Of a DNA stretch of 64,000 nt, positions 38,771 through 46,531 are shown in pieces. A model generated the notes under the pieces. That model did no database searches and was not told where the DNA came from. It saw only the letters and a list, made by a program, of their open reading frames with translations. The stretch's first letter is position 1. The number at the start of each line of letters is the position of its first letter. The translations under genes and the position numbers were made by a program. The stretch is from Amycolatopsis thermoflava N1165 (lineage in GTDB: Bacteria > Actinomycetota > Actinomycetes > Mycobacteriales > Pseudonocardiaceae): the NCBI RefSeq assembly GCF_000473265.1, contig NZ_KI421511.1:6899909-6963908 (forward strand), in the 5' to 3' direction.

Positions 38771-39636
38771 CCGACGAACTTCTCCTCGGCGACCTGCCGC
38801 GCGTGCAGCACATCACCGATGAAGAAGTCGTACAGCAGCGCGCCGACCACGGCGCCGACCAGCGGGCCGACGATCGGCACCCACAGGTAGGGCGCCATCG
38901 CGGTGTCACCCCAGCCGGCGAAGAACGCGAACAGCCGCGGGCCGAAGTCGCGCGCCGGGTTGATCGCGTAGCCGGCGTTCGCGCCGAAGGACAGCCCGAT
39001 CGCGGCAACCGTGAAGCCGATCAGCAGCGGCCCCATCTTCGGGGAGACCGCCTTGTTGCGGGCGTCGATCAGGGCGAGCACCACCACGAGCAGCACCGCC
39101 GTGCCGACGACCTGGTCCAGCAGCGGGCCGAACCAGCTGGCGAAGTACGGCGCCGGGACGGTCGCGAAGATCGAGAACGTCGTCTCGCTCTTCGGCGTCC
39201 CGGCCGCGGCGTCGAACGCGCTGATCGCCGGGCGGTAGACGGCGTACACGAGCGCGGCGCCGGTGAACGCGCCGGCCAGCTGCGCGCCCCAGTAGCCGGG
39301 CACCTTGCGCCACGGGAACCGCCGCCGCACGGCCATCGCGAGCGTGACGGCGGGGTTGAGGTGCGCCCCGCTGACGCCGCCGGCCACGTAGACCGCGAAG
39401 GCCACGGCGAAGGCCCAGCCCCACACGATCAGCAGCCAGTCGCCGGTGCCCTGGAAGATCGTGGTGGCGCCGGCGGTGCGCCCGGAGCCGGGCAGGCCCG
39501 CGACGGCCATCGCCACGCAGCCGTCGCCGAGGGCGATGAGCAGGAACGTGCCGAAGAACTCGGCGAGCAGGTCGCCGCGGCCGCCGGTCAACCGGTGCAG
39601 GCCGGCGGGCCGGCGCAGGGGTGCCACATCGGTCAC
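38767..39636 (-). CDS. glpF: Aquaglyceroporin (MIP family glycerol facilitator)
   Basis: A 289-residue channel with six membrane helices and both half-helix NPA loops: HLNPAVTLAMA and INPARDFGPR. The Asp after the second NPAR is the mark of glycerol facilitators rather than water-only aquaporins, so it should admit glycerol and small diols. AAGGAGG lies six bases ahead of the GTG chosen as start; the frame is open much further upstream but there is no start with such a site. It converges with the regulator (4-bp overlap) and is divergent from the dehydratase operon. Confidence 0.93.
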   Translation of the reverse strand: MTDVAPLRRPAGLHRLTGGRGDLLAEFFGTFLLIALGDGCVAMAVAGLPGSGRTAGATTIFQGTGDWLLIVWGWAFAVAFAVYVAGGVSGAHLNPAVTLAMAVRRRFPWRKVPGYWGAQLAGAFTGAALVYAVYRPAISAFDAAAGTPKSETTFSIFATVPAPYFASWFGPLLDQVVGTAVLLVVVLALIDARNKAVSPKMGPLLIGFTVAAIGLSFGANAGYAINPARDFGPRLFAFFAGWGDTAMAPYLWVPIVGPLVGAVVGALLYDFFIGDVLHARQVAEEKFVG

Positions 39637-39670
39637 TGGGTCCTCCTTGACGCAGTACGGATGCCGCACA

Positions 39671-39703
39671 GGTTGCGAAGCCGCGGGTTGCACCGACGTT
39701 GCG
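39671..39703. promoter_or_regulatory. Repeated GTTGCA element, site B (aquaglyceroporin promoter)
   Basis: GGTTGCA-N4-CGTTGCG at 39686-39703, with an extra GGTTGCG at 39671-39677. The two main half-sites keep the 4-bp spacer and 11-bp period of the other two sites, each with one change. Located 35-67 bp upstream of the aquaglyceroporin start. Confidence 0.6.
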
Positions 39704-39784
39704 CCGCTGGGTTGGCCGCGGTTCGCCCGGGTGTTCGGCTCCCGGCGGGAGTGGCCGCCGCGCCCGCCGGGGAGGGCAGGGGTG

Positions 39785-39889
39785 GTGCCGGGAGGGACCA
39801 ACACGGCGCCCGGCGCGGCGAACACGCCGCCGGGAGCGGCGAGCAGGCCACCGCAAGGGGCCATCACGGTGCCGGGGATGACCGCGGCG
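39785..39889. repeat. Degenerate 21-bp tandem repeat, about five units
   Basis: Five adjacent 21-bp units with the approximate form SYGCCGGGAGSGRCGAACACG (for example GTGCCGGGAGGGACCAACAC and CCGCCGGGAGCGGCGAGCAG, each one base short of a full unit). Similarity between units is imperfect, roughly 55-75%. Translated on the minus strand it would give a 7-residue Ala/Pro/Gly repeat in frame with the aquaglyceroporin, but a well-placed start lies downstream. The role is unknown. The rest of the 385-bp gap between the divergent aquaglyceroporin and dehydratase genes holds the two operator sites and no recognisable riboswitch. Confidence 0.6.
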
Positions 39890-39980
39890 GGGTGCCAACA
39901 CGCTGGGGCGGCTGCGGCCCGTTGGCCCATTCGAGTGGGAGTTCGCCGAGCCGATTGGCCACTCACCTCGAGCCGCGAAG

Positions 39981-39998
39981 TGCAACGTTGATGCAACG
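39981..39998. promoter_or_regulatory. Repeated TGCAACG element, site C (dehydratase promoter)
   Basis: TGCAACGTTGATGCAACG: two perfect copies of TGCAACG separated by 4 bp, the reverse complement of the site A pattern and so in the same orientation relative to its gene. It ends about 24 bp before the chosen GTG start of the dehydratase small subunit, close enough to lie in or near the core promoter. Confidence 0.7.
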
Positions 39999-40021
39999 TG
40001 ACGCCGCTTACGGTCCGGCCC

Positions 40022-40465
40022 GTGACTACTCCGAGCCAGGTGGACCTCGACCCGGGCCGGGACTACCCGCTCGCGGCGCGGCGCCCCGAACTGCTGAAGA
40101 CCCCGACCGGAAAACGCCTCGACGAGCTCACCATGGCGGCCGTGCTCGCCGGTGAGGTCGCGCCCGAGGACCTGCGCATCGCGCCGGAGACCCTGCGCCT
40201 GCAGGCCCAGATCGCCGAGCGCGTCGGCCGCCCGCAGCTCGCCCAGAACTTCCGCCGCGCGGCGGAGCTGACCGCGCTGCCCGACGAGCTGGTGCTGTCG
40301 ATCTACAACTCGCTCCGGCCGCGCGCCTCCACCAAGGAACAGCTCGGCGAGATCGCCGACGAACTGGAGTCGAAGTACTCCGCGACGCTGTGCGCGCAGC
40401 TCGTCCGCGAGGCCGCCGACGTCTACGAACGACGCGACATCCTGGCACGGGAGGACGGCCGATGA
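40022..40465 (+). CDS. pduE: Diol/glycerol dehydratase small subunit
   Basis: A 147-residue protein matching the gamma subunit of B12-dependent diol/glycerol dehydratase: [25 protein letters not shown] is the family core (here split by small changes), followed by [20 protein letters not shown] and [19 protein letters not shown]. It is close in length to the glycerol dehydratase small subunit (about 141) and lacks the N-terminal extension that targets PduE to microcompartments. It is first in the operon, whereas enteric operons place it last. No clear ribosome site precedes the GTG; an upstream GTG overlaps site C. It overlaps the next gene by 4 bp. Confidence 0.92.
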   Translation: MTTPSQVDLDPGRDYPLAARRPELLKTPTGKRLDELTMAAVLAGEVAPEDLRIAPETLRLQAQIAERVGRPQLAQNFRRAAELTALPDELVLSIYNSLRPRASTKEQLGEIADELESKYSATLCAQLVREAADVYERRDILAREDGR

Positions 40466-42150
40466 CGGGCGCACGACGGTCGAAGCGGACCGAGGCTCTG
40501 GAGCGGCGGCCGGTCAACCTCGACGGGTTCGTCGAGGAGTGGCCCGAGGTCGGCATGGTCGCGATGGACAGCCCGTACGACCCGGAGCCGGGCGTGCGCG
40601 TCGAGGACGGCGTGATCGTCGAGATGGACGGCAAGCCGCGGGCCGAGTTCGACTTCCTCGACCAGTTCATCGCCGACCACGCCATCGACGTCGAGGCCAC
40701 CGAGCACGCGATGGCGGTCCCCGCGGTGGAGATCGCGCACCTGCTGGTCGACCCGCGCGCCACCCGGCAGGACGTGCTCGCCCTGACCCGCGGGCTCACC
40801 CCGGCGAAGCTGCTCGAGGTCGTCAAGACCATGAACGTGGTCGAGATGATGATGGCGCTGCAGAAGATGCGCGCCCGCCGCACACCGGCGAACCAGGCGC
40901 ACGCGACCAGCGCGCGGGACAACCCGGTGCAGGTCGCCGCCGACGCCGCGGAAGCCTCGCTGCGCGGGTTCCGCGAGCTGGAGACCACGCTCGGTGTCGT
41001 GCGGTACGCGCCGCTGGTGGCGATCGCGCTGCAGGTCGGCGCCCAGGCCGGGACCCCGGGCGTGCTGACCCAGTGCGCGCTCGAAGAGGCCACCGAGCTG
41101 GAGCTGGGCATGCGCGGGATCACCGCGTACGCCGAGACGATCTCGGTGTACGGCACGGAGCCGGTGTTCTGCGACGGCGACGACACGCCGTGGTCCAAGG
41201 CGTTCCTCGCCTCGGCCTACGCCTCGCGCGGCATCAAGATGCGGTTCACCTCGGGCACCGGGTCGGAGGTGCAGATGGGCAACGCCGAGGGCAAGTCCAT
41301 GCTGTACCTGGAGATCCGCTGCATCCTGGTGACCAAGGGCGCCGGGGTGCAGGGCCTGCAGAACGGGTCGATCAGCTGCATCGGCGTGCCCGGCGCGGTG
41401 CCCGCCGGGATCCGCGCGGTGCTCGCGGAGAACCTGATCGCGAGCATGGTCGACCTCGAGTGCGCCTCCGGCAACGACCAGTCGTTCTCGCACTCGGACA
41501 TGCGCCGCGTCGCGCGCCTGCTGCCGCAGCTGCTGCCCGGCACCGACTTCGTCTGCTCGGGCTACTCCTCGACGCCGAACTACGACAACATGTTCGCCGG
41601 ATCCAATGTGGATGCCGAGGACTACGACGACTGGAACGTGCTGCAGCGCGACCTCCAGGTCGACGGCGGACTGCGGCACGTGCCGGAGGCGGAGATCCTC
41701 GCCGCCCGCAACCGCGCCGCCCGCGCACTGCAGGGCGTGTTCGCCCAGCTCGACCTGCCGCCGATCACCGACAAGGAGGTCGAGGCGGTCACCTACGCGC
41801 ACGGCAGCAAGGACCTGCCGCTGCGGGACGTGCTGGAGGACCTGAAGGCGGCGCAGTCGGTGATGGACCGCGGCGTGACCGGGGTGGACATCGTGAAGGC
41901 CCTGGACGGCGCGGGGTTCACCGACATGGCCGAGTCGTTGCTGGCGGTGCTGCGGCAGCGCGTGTCCGGGGACCTGCTGCACACGTCGGCCATCCTGACG
42001 CCCGAGCTGGAGACGCTGTCCGCGATCAACGACGTCAACGACTACGCGGGCCCGGGCAGCGGCTACCGGCCGACCGGGGCGCGCTGGGAAGAGATGAAGC
42101 GTCTGCGCCACGTGGTGAGCGCGCAGAACCCGGAGCAGGAAGTCGTCTGA
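40462..42150 (+). CDS. pduC: Diol/glycerol dehydratase large subunit
   Basis: A 562-residue alpha subunit (enteric PduC about 554). It forms the TIM barrel that holds substrate, the essential metal ion and the adenosylcobalamin radical site. Recognisable blocks include [82 protein letters not shown] and [18 protein letters not shown]. It removes water from 1,2-propanediol, glycerol or ethylene glycol to give the aldehyde. The ATG overlaps the small subunit stop. Confidence 0.96.
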   Translation: MTGARRSKRTEALERRPVNLDGFVEEWPEVGMVAMDSPYDPEPGVRVEDGVIVEMDGKPRAEFDFLDQFIADHAIDVEATEHAMAVPAVEIAHLLVDPRATRQDVLALTRGLTPAKLLEVVKTMNVVEMMMALQKMRARRTPANQAHATSARDNPVQVAADAAEASLRGFRELETTLGVVRYAPLVAIALQVGAQAGTPGVLTQCALEEATELELGMRGITAYAETISVYGTEPVFCDGDDTPWSKAFLASAYASRGIKMRFTSGTGSEVQMGNAEGKSMLYLEIRCILVTKGAGVQGLQNGSISCIGVPGAVPAGIRAVLAENLIASMVDLECASGNDQSFSHSDMRRVARLLPQLLPGTDFVCSGYSSTPNYDNMFAGSNVDAEDYDDWNVLQRDLQVDGGLRHVPEAEILAARNRAARALQGVFAQLDLPPITDKEVEAVTYAHGSKDLPLRDVLEDLKAAQSVMDRGVTGVDIVKALDGAGFTDMAESLLAVLRQRVSGDLLHTSAILTPELETLSAINDVNDYAGPGSGYRPTGARWEEMKRLRHVVSAQNPEQEVV

Positions 42151-42161
42151 GGAGGAGTGCC

Positions 42162-42752
42162 ATGACGGACACCAGTGTGGGCAGCCGGCGCACGCTCACC
42201 CTCGACGAGCGCGGGCCCGCCGGGCCGGGCACGCGCAGCGACGAGGTGGTCATCGGGTTGTCGCCCGCGTTCGGCGACTTCTTCACCAAGACCATCGTGG
42301 ACATCCCGCACGCGGAGGTGCTGCGCGAGCTGCTCGCCGGCATCGAGGAGCAGGGCGTGCACGCGCGGGTGATCCGGTTCCGCGGCGGCTCGGACCTCGC
42401 GGTGATCGCCCATGCGGCGGCGAAGCTGTCCGGTTCGGGCATCGCGGTCGGTGTGCTGTCCCGGGGTACCACGATGATCCACCAGAAGGACCTGGTGCGA
42501 CTGTCCAATCTGGAGCTGTTCCCGCAGGCGCCGCTGATGGACCTGGAGACCTTCCGCAAGGTCGGCCGCAACGCCGCCCGCTACGCCAAGGGCGAGTCGC
42601 CGGAGCCGGTGCCCGCGCGCAACGACTTCATGGCCCGCCCGCGCTGGCAGGCGAAGGCGGCGTTGCTGCACATCAAGGAGACCGAGTTCGTGGTGCCCGG
42701 CGCCGGACCCGTCGAGCTGGACGTGCGGATCCAGCTGGCCGACGCGGGCTGA
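42162..42752 (+). CDS. pduD: Diol/glycerol dehydratase medium subunit
   Basis: A 196-residue beta subunit, the size of glycerol dehydratase DhaB2 (about 194) rather than enteric PduD (about 224), so it lacks the N-terminal microcompartment-targeting extension. It helps bind cobalamin at the interface with the large subunit. Family blocks: [60 protein letters not shown] and [25 protein letters not shown] precedes the ATG, 11 bp after the large subunit. Confidence 0.95.
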   Translation: MTDTSVGSRRTLTLDERGPAGPGTRSDEVVIGLSPAFGDFFTKTIVDIPHAEVLRELLAGIEEQGVHARVIRFRGGSDLAVIAHAAAKLSGSGIAVGVLSRGTTMIHQKDLVRLSNLELFPQAPLMDLETFRKVGRNAARYAKGESPEPVPARNDFMARPRWQAKAALLHIKETEFVVPGAGPVELDVRIQLADAG

Positions 42753-42757
42753 TCGCG

Positions 42758-44593
42758 ATGGCGCTCGTGGTTGGCGTCGACATCGGGAACTCGACCACGG
42801 AGGCCTGTGTCGCGGAGATCGGTCCGGGCGGGCGCGTGACGTACCTGTCCGGGGCGCTCACGCCGACGTCCGGGGTGAAGGGCACCACCGACAACGTGCC
42901 CGGGGTCGTCGAGGTCGTGCGGCGGGCGCTGTCGTCCGCGGGGCGGCCGGTGCGCGAGCTGAGCGCGGTGCTGGTCAACGAGGCCACGCCGGTGATCAGC
43001 GGGCTGGCGATGGAGACGATCACCGAGACGATCGTGACCGAGTCGACGATGATCGGGCACAACCCGGACACGCCCGGCGGCGCGGGACTCGGCGTCGGCG
43101 AGACCGTCGCTTTTGGATCGCTGCCGGACTGCGCGCCGGGCGCGAAGGTGATCTGCGTGGTCGGGTCCGGTGTGGACTTCGAGGACGCGGCGGCGGGCAT
43201 CAACAAGGCCGTCGCGCGTGGCGTCGAGGTCACCGGCGCGATCGTGCTCGCCGACGACGCGACACTGATCGCGAACCGGTTGTCGGCGCCGATCCCGGTG
43301 GTCGACGAGGTCACGCTGGTGGAGAAGGTGCCGCTCGGCATGCCGGCCGCGGTCGAGGTGGCCGAGCCTGGCCGGACCATCCGGACCCTGTCGAACTCCT
43401 ACGGCATCGCGACCGTCTTCGACCTCGACGCCGAGCAGACGCGGATGATCGCGCCGGTCGCGCGGGCCCTGGTCGGCAACCGGTCCGCGGTCGTCGTGCG
43501 CACGCCGAGCGGGGACATCACCGGGCGGCGCATTCCGGCCGGGAACCTGACGTTGATCGGTGAGCAGGTCAAGCGGTCGGTGGAGATCGACGCCGGTGCC
43601 GCGGAGATCATGGCGACCCTGCGCCGGGTCCGGCCGTTGACCGACGCCACCGGCGAGGCGGGCACCCACGTCGGCGGCATGCTGGCGCGGGTGCGTGACA
43701 CGATGTCCGAGCTGACCGGCACCGCCGTGGGCGCGGTGCGGATCCAGGACGTGCTGGCCGTCGACACGTTCGTGCCGCAGGAGGTGACCGGCGCGCTCGC
43801 CGGGGAGTTCGCGCTGGAGAACGCGGTCGCGCTGGCCGCGATGGTGCGTACCAGCCGCGGCCCGATGCGGCTGCTCGCCGAGAAGCTGCGTGAGGCGCTG
43901 GGGGTCGAGGTGCTGATCGGCGGGGTCGAGGCCGACATGGCGGTGCTCGGCGCGCTGACCACACCGGGCACCGGGCGGCCGGTCGCGATCCTCGACCTCG
44001 GCGGTGGCTCCACCGACGCCGCGGTGGCCGGGGACGGGGTGGTGCGGTCGGTGCACCTGGCCGGGGCGGGCGACCTGGTGACGAAGCTGATCGACTCCGA
44101 GCTGGGCCTGGACAACCGGGAGCTGGCCGAGGACATCAAGAAGTACCCGCTGGCCAAGGCCGAGAGCTTCTTCCACGTGCGGATGGAGGACGGCACCGCG
44201 CGGTTCTTCGACGAGCCACTGCCGGCGGAGGCGTTCGCGCGGGTGGTCGTGTTGTCCGACGCCGGGATGCGGCCGGTGCCCACCCGGCACAACCTGGAGA
44301 AGATCCGCCAGGTGCGGCGCTCGGCGAAGCACAAGGTGTTCGTGGTCAACGCGTTGCGGGCGCTGGAGCAGGTCGCGCCGGGCGGGAACCTGCGGCAGAT
44401 CGGGTTCGTCGTGGTGCTCGGCGGGTCCGCGCTGGACTTCGAGATCCCGGACATGATCGCGGAAGCGGTGGCCGGGATGGGGATCGTGTGCGGCACGGGC
44501 AACGTGCGCGGCAGCGAGGGGCCGCGCAACGCGGTGGCGACCGGGCTGGTCGCGAGCCACGCGCTGGACGTGTCGCTGGAAACGGCGGGCTGA
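42758..44593 (+). CDS. ddrA: Diol dehydratase reactivase large subunit
   Basis: A 611-residue chaperone-like ATPase, the same length as Klebsiella DdrA (610). It has the actin/HSP70 fold: GVDIGNSTTEACVAEIG (phosphate loop 1) at the N-terminus and AILDLGGGSTDAAVAGDG (phosphate loop 2) near residue 410. With DdrB it releases damaged cobalamin from inactivated dehydratase. The C-terminal block GFVVVLGGSALDFEIPDMIAE is also typical. It starts 5 bp after the medium subunit and overlaps ddrB by one base (TGATG). Confidence 0.95.
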   Translation: MALVVGVDIGNSTTEACVAEIGPGGRVTYLSGALTPTSGVKGTTDNVPGVVEVVRRALSSAGRPVRELSAVLVNEATPVISGLAMETITETIVTESTMIGHNPDTPGGAGLGVGETVAFGSLPDCAPGAKVICVVGSGVDFEDAAAGINKAVARGVEVTGAIVLADDATLIANRLSAPIPVVDEVTLVEKVPLGMPAAVEVAEPGRTIRTLSNSYGIATVFDLDAEQTRMIAPVARALVGNRSAVVVRTPSGDITGRRIPAGNLTLIGEQVKRSVEIDAGAAEIMATLRRVRPLTDATGEAGTHVGGMLARVRDTMSELTGTAVGAVRIQDVLAVDTFVPQEVTGALAGEFALENAVALAAMVRTSRGPMRLLAEKLREALGVEVLIGGVEADMAVLGALTTPGTGRPVAILDLGGGSTDAAVAGDGVVRSVHLAGAGDLVTKLIDSELGLDNRELAEDIKKYPLAKAESFFHVRMEDGTARFFDEPLPAEAFARVVVLSDAGMRPVPTRHNLEKIRQVRRSAKHKVFVVNALRALEQVAPGGNLRQIGFVVVLGGSALDFEIPDMIAEAVAGMGIVCGTGNVRGSEGPRNAVATGLVASHALDVSLETAG

Positions 44594-44904
44594 TGCGGGG
44601 GCCGGCGGTGGTGCTGCGGTGCTTGGACGCGAAGTCGCCCGTGCTGCGGGAGATCCGGGCCGGGCTGGAGGAGGAGGGCGTGCCGCTGGTGGTCGAGGAG
44701 GTGTCCGGAGGGGACGCGCTCGTGCTGGGGTACGCGGCGGCCTGCCTGTCCTCTTTGGATGTCGGGATCGGGGTGGCGGACGAGGTGTGCGTCCACCACG
44801 CCAAGCGCCCGGCTGGTTCGCCCGCCCTGACCGGGCCGCTGTCCCGCGCGCGGGTGCTCGGACACAACGCGGCCCGCATGGTCGTCGGAATTCCGCTCAA
44901 GTGA
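44593..44904 (+). CDS. ddrB: Diol dehydratase reactivase small subunit
   Basis: A 103-residue protein similar in fold to the dehydratase medium subunit, which it displaces during reactivation. Conserved pieces: PAVVLRCLDAKSPVLREI near the start, GLEEEGVPLVVEEV, LDVGIGVADEVCVHHAK and ARVLGHNAARMVVGIP. It is slightly shorter than enteric DdrB (125) or DhaG-type subunits (about 117). Its ATG overlaps the ddrA stop. Confidence 0.93.
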   Translation: MRGPAVVLRCLDAKSPVLREIRAGLEEEGVPLVVEEVSGGDALVLGYAAACLSSLDVGIGVADEVCVHHAKRPAGSPALTGPLSRARVLGHNAARMVVGIPLK

Positions 44905-44914
44905 AGGAGAAAAC

Positions 44915-45334
44915 GTGGCACCACGTCTCGCACTGGCCGATGCGCAGCCGGTTCTCGAAGCCGCGCTGGCGAAGGCCGAGGAGATCGAGCAGCCGATGAA
45001 CGTGGCCGTCGTCGACGACGGCGGGCACCTGATCGCGTTCGCCCGGCAGGACGGCGCGATCCTCGGCAGCATCGACATCGCGATCCGCAAGGCGCGCACG
45101 GCCGCGCTGCTGAAGATGACGACGGCCCAGCTGGGCGAGGCGGCGGCGCCCGGTGCGCCGCTGTACGGGATCGAGGTGACCAACGGCGGGCTGGTCATCT
45201 TCGGCGGCGGGATCCCGCTGGTGCGTGGCCGGGAGGTGGTCGGGGCGATCGGGGTCAGCGCCGGTTCGGTCGAGCAGGACACCGAGGTGGCCGAGGCGGG
45301 CGTGGCGGCCTTGCCGAAGCGGGGGCGCCGCTGA
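44915..45334 (+). CDS. HbpS/GlcG-like protein (DUF336, PduO C-terminal type)
   Basis: A 139-residue single-domain DUF336 protein: MNVAVVDDGGHLIAFARQDGA, SIDIAIRKARTAALLKM, GIEVTNGGLVIFGGGIPLV and EVVGAIGVSAGSVEQDTEVA. The same domain is the C-terminal half of PduO and forms HbpS, which binds haem or cobalamin. It probably handles corrinoid for the dehydratase. It is the last intact gene of this operon; AAGGAGA precedes the GTG, 10 bp after ddrB. No adenosyltransferase domain is fused. Confidence 0.9.
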   Translation: MAPRLALADAQPVLEAALAKAEEIEQPMNVAVVDDGGHLIAFARQDGAILGSIDIAIRKARTAALLKMTTAQLGEAAAPGAPLYGIEVTNGGLVIFGGGIPLVRGREVVGAIGVSAGSVEQDTEVAEAGVAALPKRGRR

Positions 45335-45411
45335 CAGAGTCCGGGCATGACGGTCTCGCCGCGTTGCTGCCCGCGCGCATCCGCCCGTCCACGCTGCTTC
45401 AGGAGGTACCG

Positions 45412-45834
45412 GTGAGCCGGGAGATCCGCTCGACCGAGGACGTGCTCCGGCTGCTGGACGGGATGGTGGCGCCGGGGGTTCGCGGAGGCGGGTGGGACGG
45501 CTTCTACGCGGACCGGGACGTGCCGTTCGGGGTGGACAAGCCGGACGAGAATCTGGTCGCCTGGATCGAGGGCGGCCTGATCCCGCCGGGGCGCGCGCTG
45601 GACGTGGGCTGCGGGCCGGGGCGCAACGCGCGGTACCTGGCTGCCCAGGGCTTCGACGTGGATGCGGTCGACATATCGCCAACCGTGATCTGCTCAGCCG
45701 CCGGTGCGGCGGCAGGTGGTGGAAGCACCCGGAGGCGTAGACCAGGTCGTACCCGCCGCGGAGGGACACCTCGAAGATGTTCCCGCAGTGGAACCGCACA
45801 CCGGCGTCCCCAGCCGCCCTGTCTGCTGTTCGGG
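45412..45834 (+). pseudogene. SAM-dependent methyltransferase fragment with an inverted internal segment
   Basis: AGGAGGT and a GTG open a reading frame for a class I methyltransferase: WDGFYADRDVPFGVDKPDEN, then motif I ALDVGCGPGRNARYLAAQGF and DAVDIS-PT. From about 45690 to 45825 the similarity jumps to the opposite strand, which reads DRAAGDAGVRFHCGNIFEV and then GGYDLVYASGCFHHLPPHRR, exactly what should follow. So about 135 bp is inverted in place. The C-terminal part of the methyltransferase after this block is absent. The apparent forward read-through (Arg/Gly-rich) is not protein-like. Confidence 0.8.
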
Positions 45835-46107
45835 AAGTCCACCCTGCGGACGGCGCTCTTCCGCACCCGGGGGCGGCGGGCGCGGGAGGACCGCGCCACG
45901 GTGCTGCGCGGGCTGCTGACGATCTACGACCAGCGCCACGACCTGGTCGACGCCCTGTGGGAGGCGACGGACCCGCAGGTCGCGGTGCAGCAGGTGCTCG
46001 GCGTCAGCGAGCTGCAGGCGCGGGCGGTGCTGGACCTGCAGTTGCGCCGCCTGACGCCCTCGCAGCGGGACCTGCTGCGCGAGGAGCTGGAGCAGCTGGA
46101 GGAGTAG
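45835..46107 (+). pseudogene. GyrA/ParC-like coiled-coil domain remnant
   Basis: This piece follows the broken methyltransferase in the same forward frame. It reads REDRATVLRGLLTIYDQRHD and LGVSELQARAVLDLQLRRLT, ending in REELEQLEE. This matches the tower/coiled-coil region of type II topoisomerase A subunits (normally RKAEERAHILRGLL... and ...EIQAxAILDMxLRRLTxLE). Only about 75 residues remain, with no catalytic Tyr domain and no start of its own. Some actinobacteria annotate short stand-alone GyrA-like proteins, so a small separate gene is possible, but the junction with the damaged methyltransferase favours a remnant. Confidence 0.6.
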
Positions 46108-46482
46108 TCAGCACTCGCTCTTCGGCAGGTAGCCCTGCTCGCAGGCGTACTCGCGCTGCAAGTCGCCCGAGGTCTTGCCGCGGCCTGGGCCGCCCGGGTC
46201 GAGGTAGCCCTGGTACTCGGGGCATTTCGGGTTGAACCGGCCCGCGTTCACGGCCCGCTGGCCGCAGCCGGGCCCGCTGTCCGCACGCGGCGAGCGCTTG
46301 GTCGTCAGGCGGGTGGACGTGCTCGGCGATGGTGTGACCGGGACCGGCGAGGGCGGCGAGGTCGCCGCCGACGGCGAACTGGTGGACGGCGCGGACGTGG
46401 GCGGAGGCGCGGCAGGCTTCTCGCCGCAGGCACTCACGGCGAGGACCACAGCTGCCACCAACCCGGCGACGCGCGCCTTCAT
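46108..46482 (-). CDS. Small secreted lipoprotein
   Basis: A 124-residue lipoprotein: signal peptide MKARVAGLVAAVVLAVSACG with lipobox VSAC, a Pro/Ser/Thr-rich linker of about 40 residues, then a compact domain with four cysteines (GPGCGQRAVNAGRFNPKCPEYQGYL and YACEQGYLPKSEC) that probably form two disulfides. The family is not recognised. It stops directly against the remnant on the other strand. Confidence 0.75.
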   Translation of the reverse strand: MKARVAGLVAAVVLAVSACGEKPAAPPPTSAPSTSSPSAATSPPSPVPVTPSPSTSTRLTTKRSPRADSGPGCGQRAVNAGRFNPKCPEYQGYLDPGGPGRGKTSGDLQREYACEQGYLPKSEC

Positions 46483-46531
46483 GCCTGTCAGTCGCAGCTA
46501 CTGCGGCCGGCGTTAACCCGTTATCACCCGG

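Noticed and set aside
39446-39991. A 181-codon plus-strand frame between the aquaporin and dehydratase genes
   Set aside because: It overlaps the aquaglyceroporin coding region and the repeat; no ribosome site or domain, and the composition is Arg/Pro/Ala shadow-like.
38767-39996. Aquaglyceroporin with a 120-residue N-terminal extension
   Set aside because: AAGGAGG is placed ideally before the GTG at 39636, the extension has no family similarity, and it would run through the operator sites.
39637-40021. Cobalamin riboswitch upstream of the B12-dependent dehydratase
   Set aside because: I looked for the B12-box core and conserved loops and saw none; the region is explained by repeats and operator sites.
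45364-46107. A single intact 247-residue methyltransferase-gyrase fusion protein
   Set aside because: The middle of the frame is non-protein-like, while the opposite strand of the same bases carries the missing methyltransferase segment. This is a rearranged remnant.
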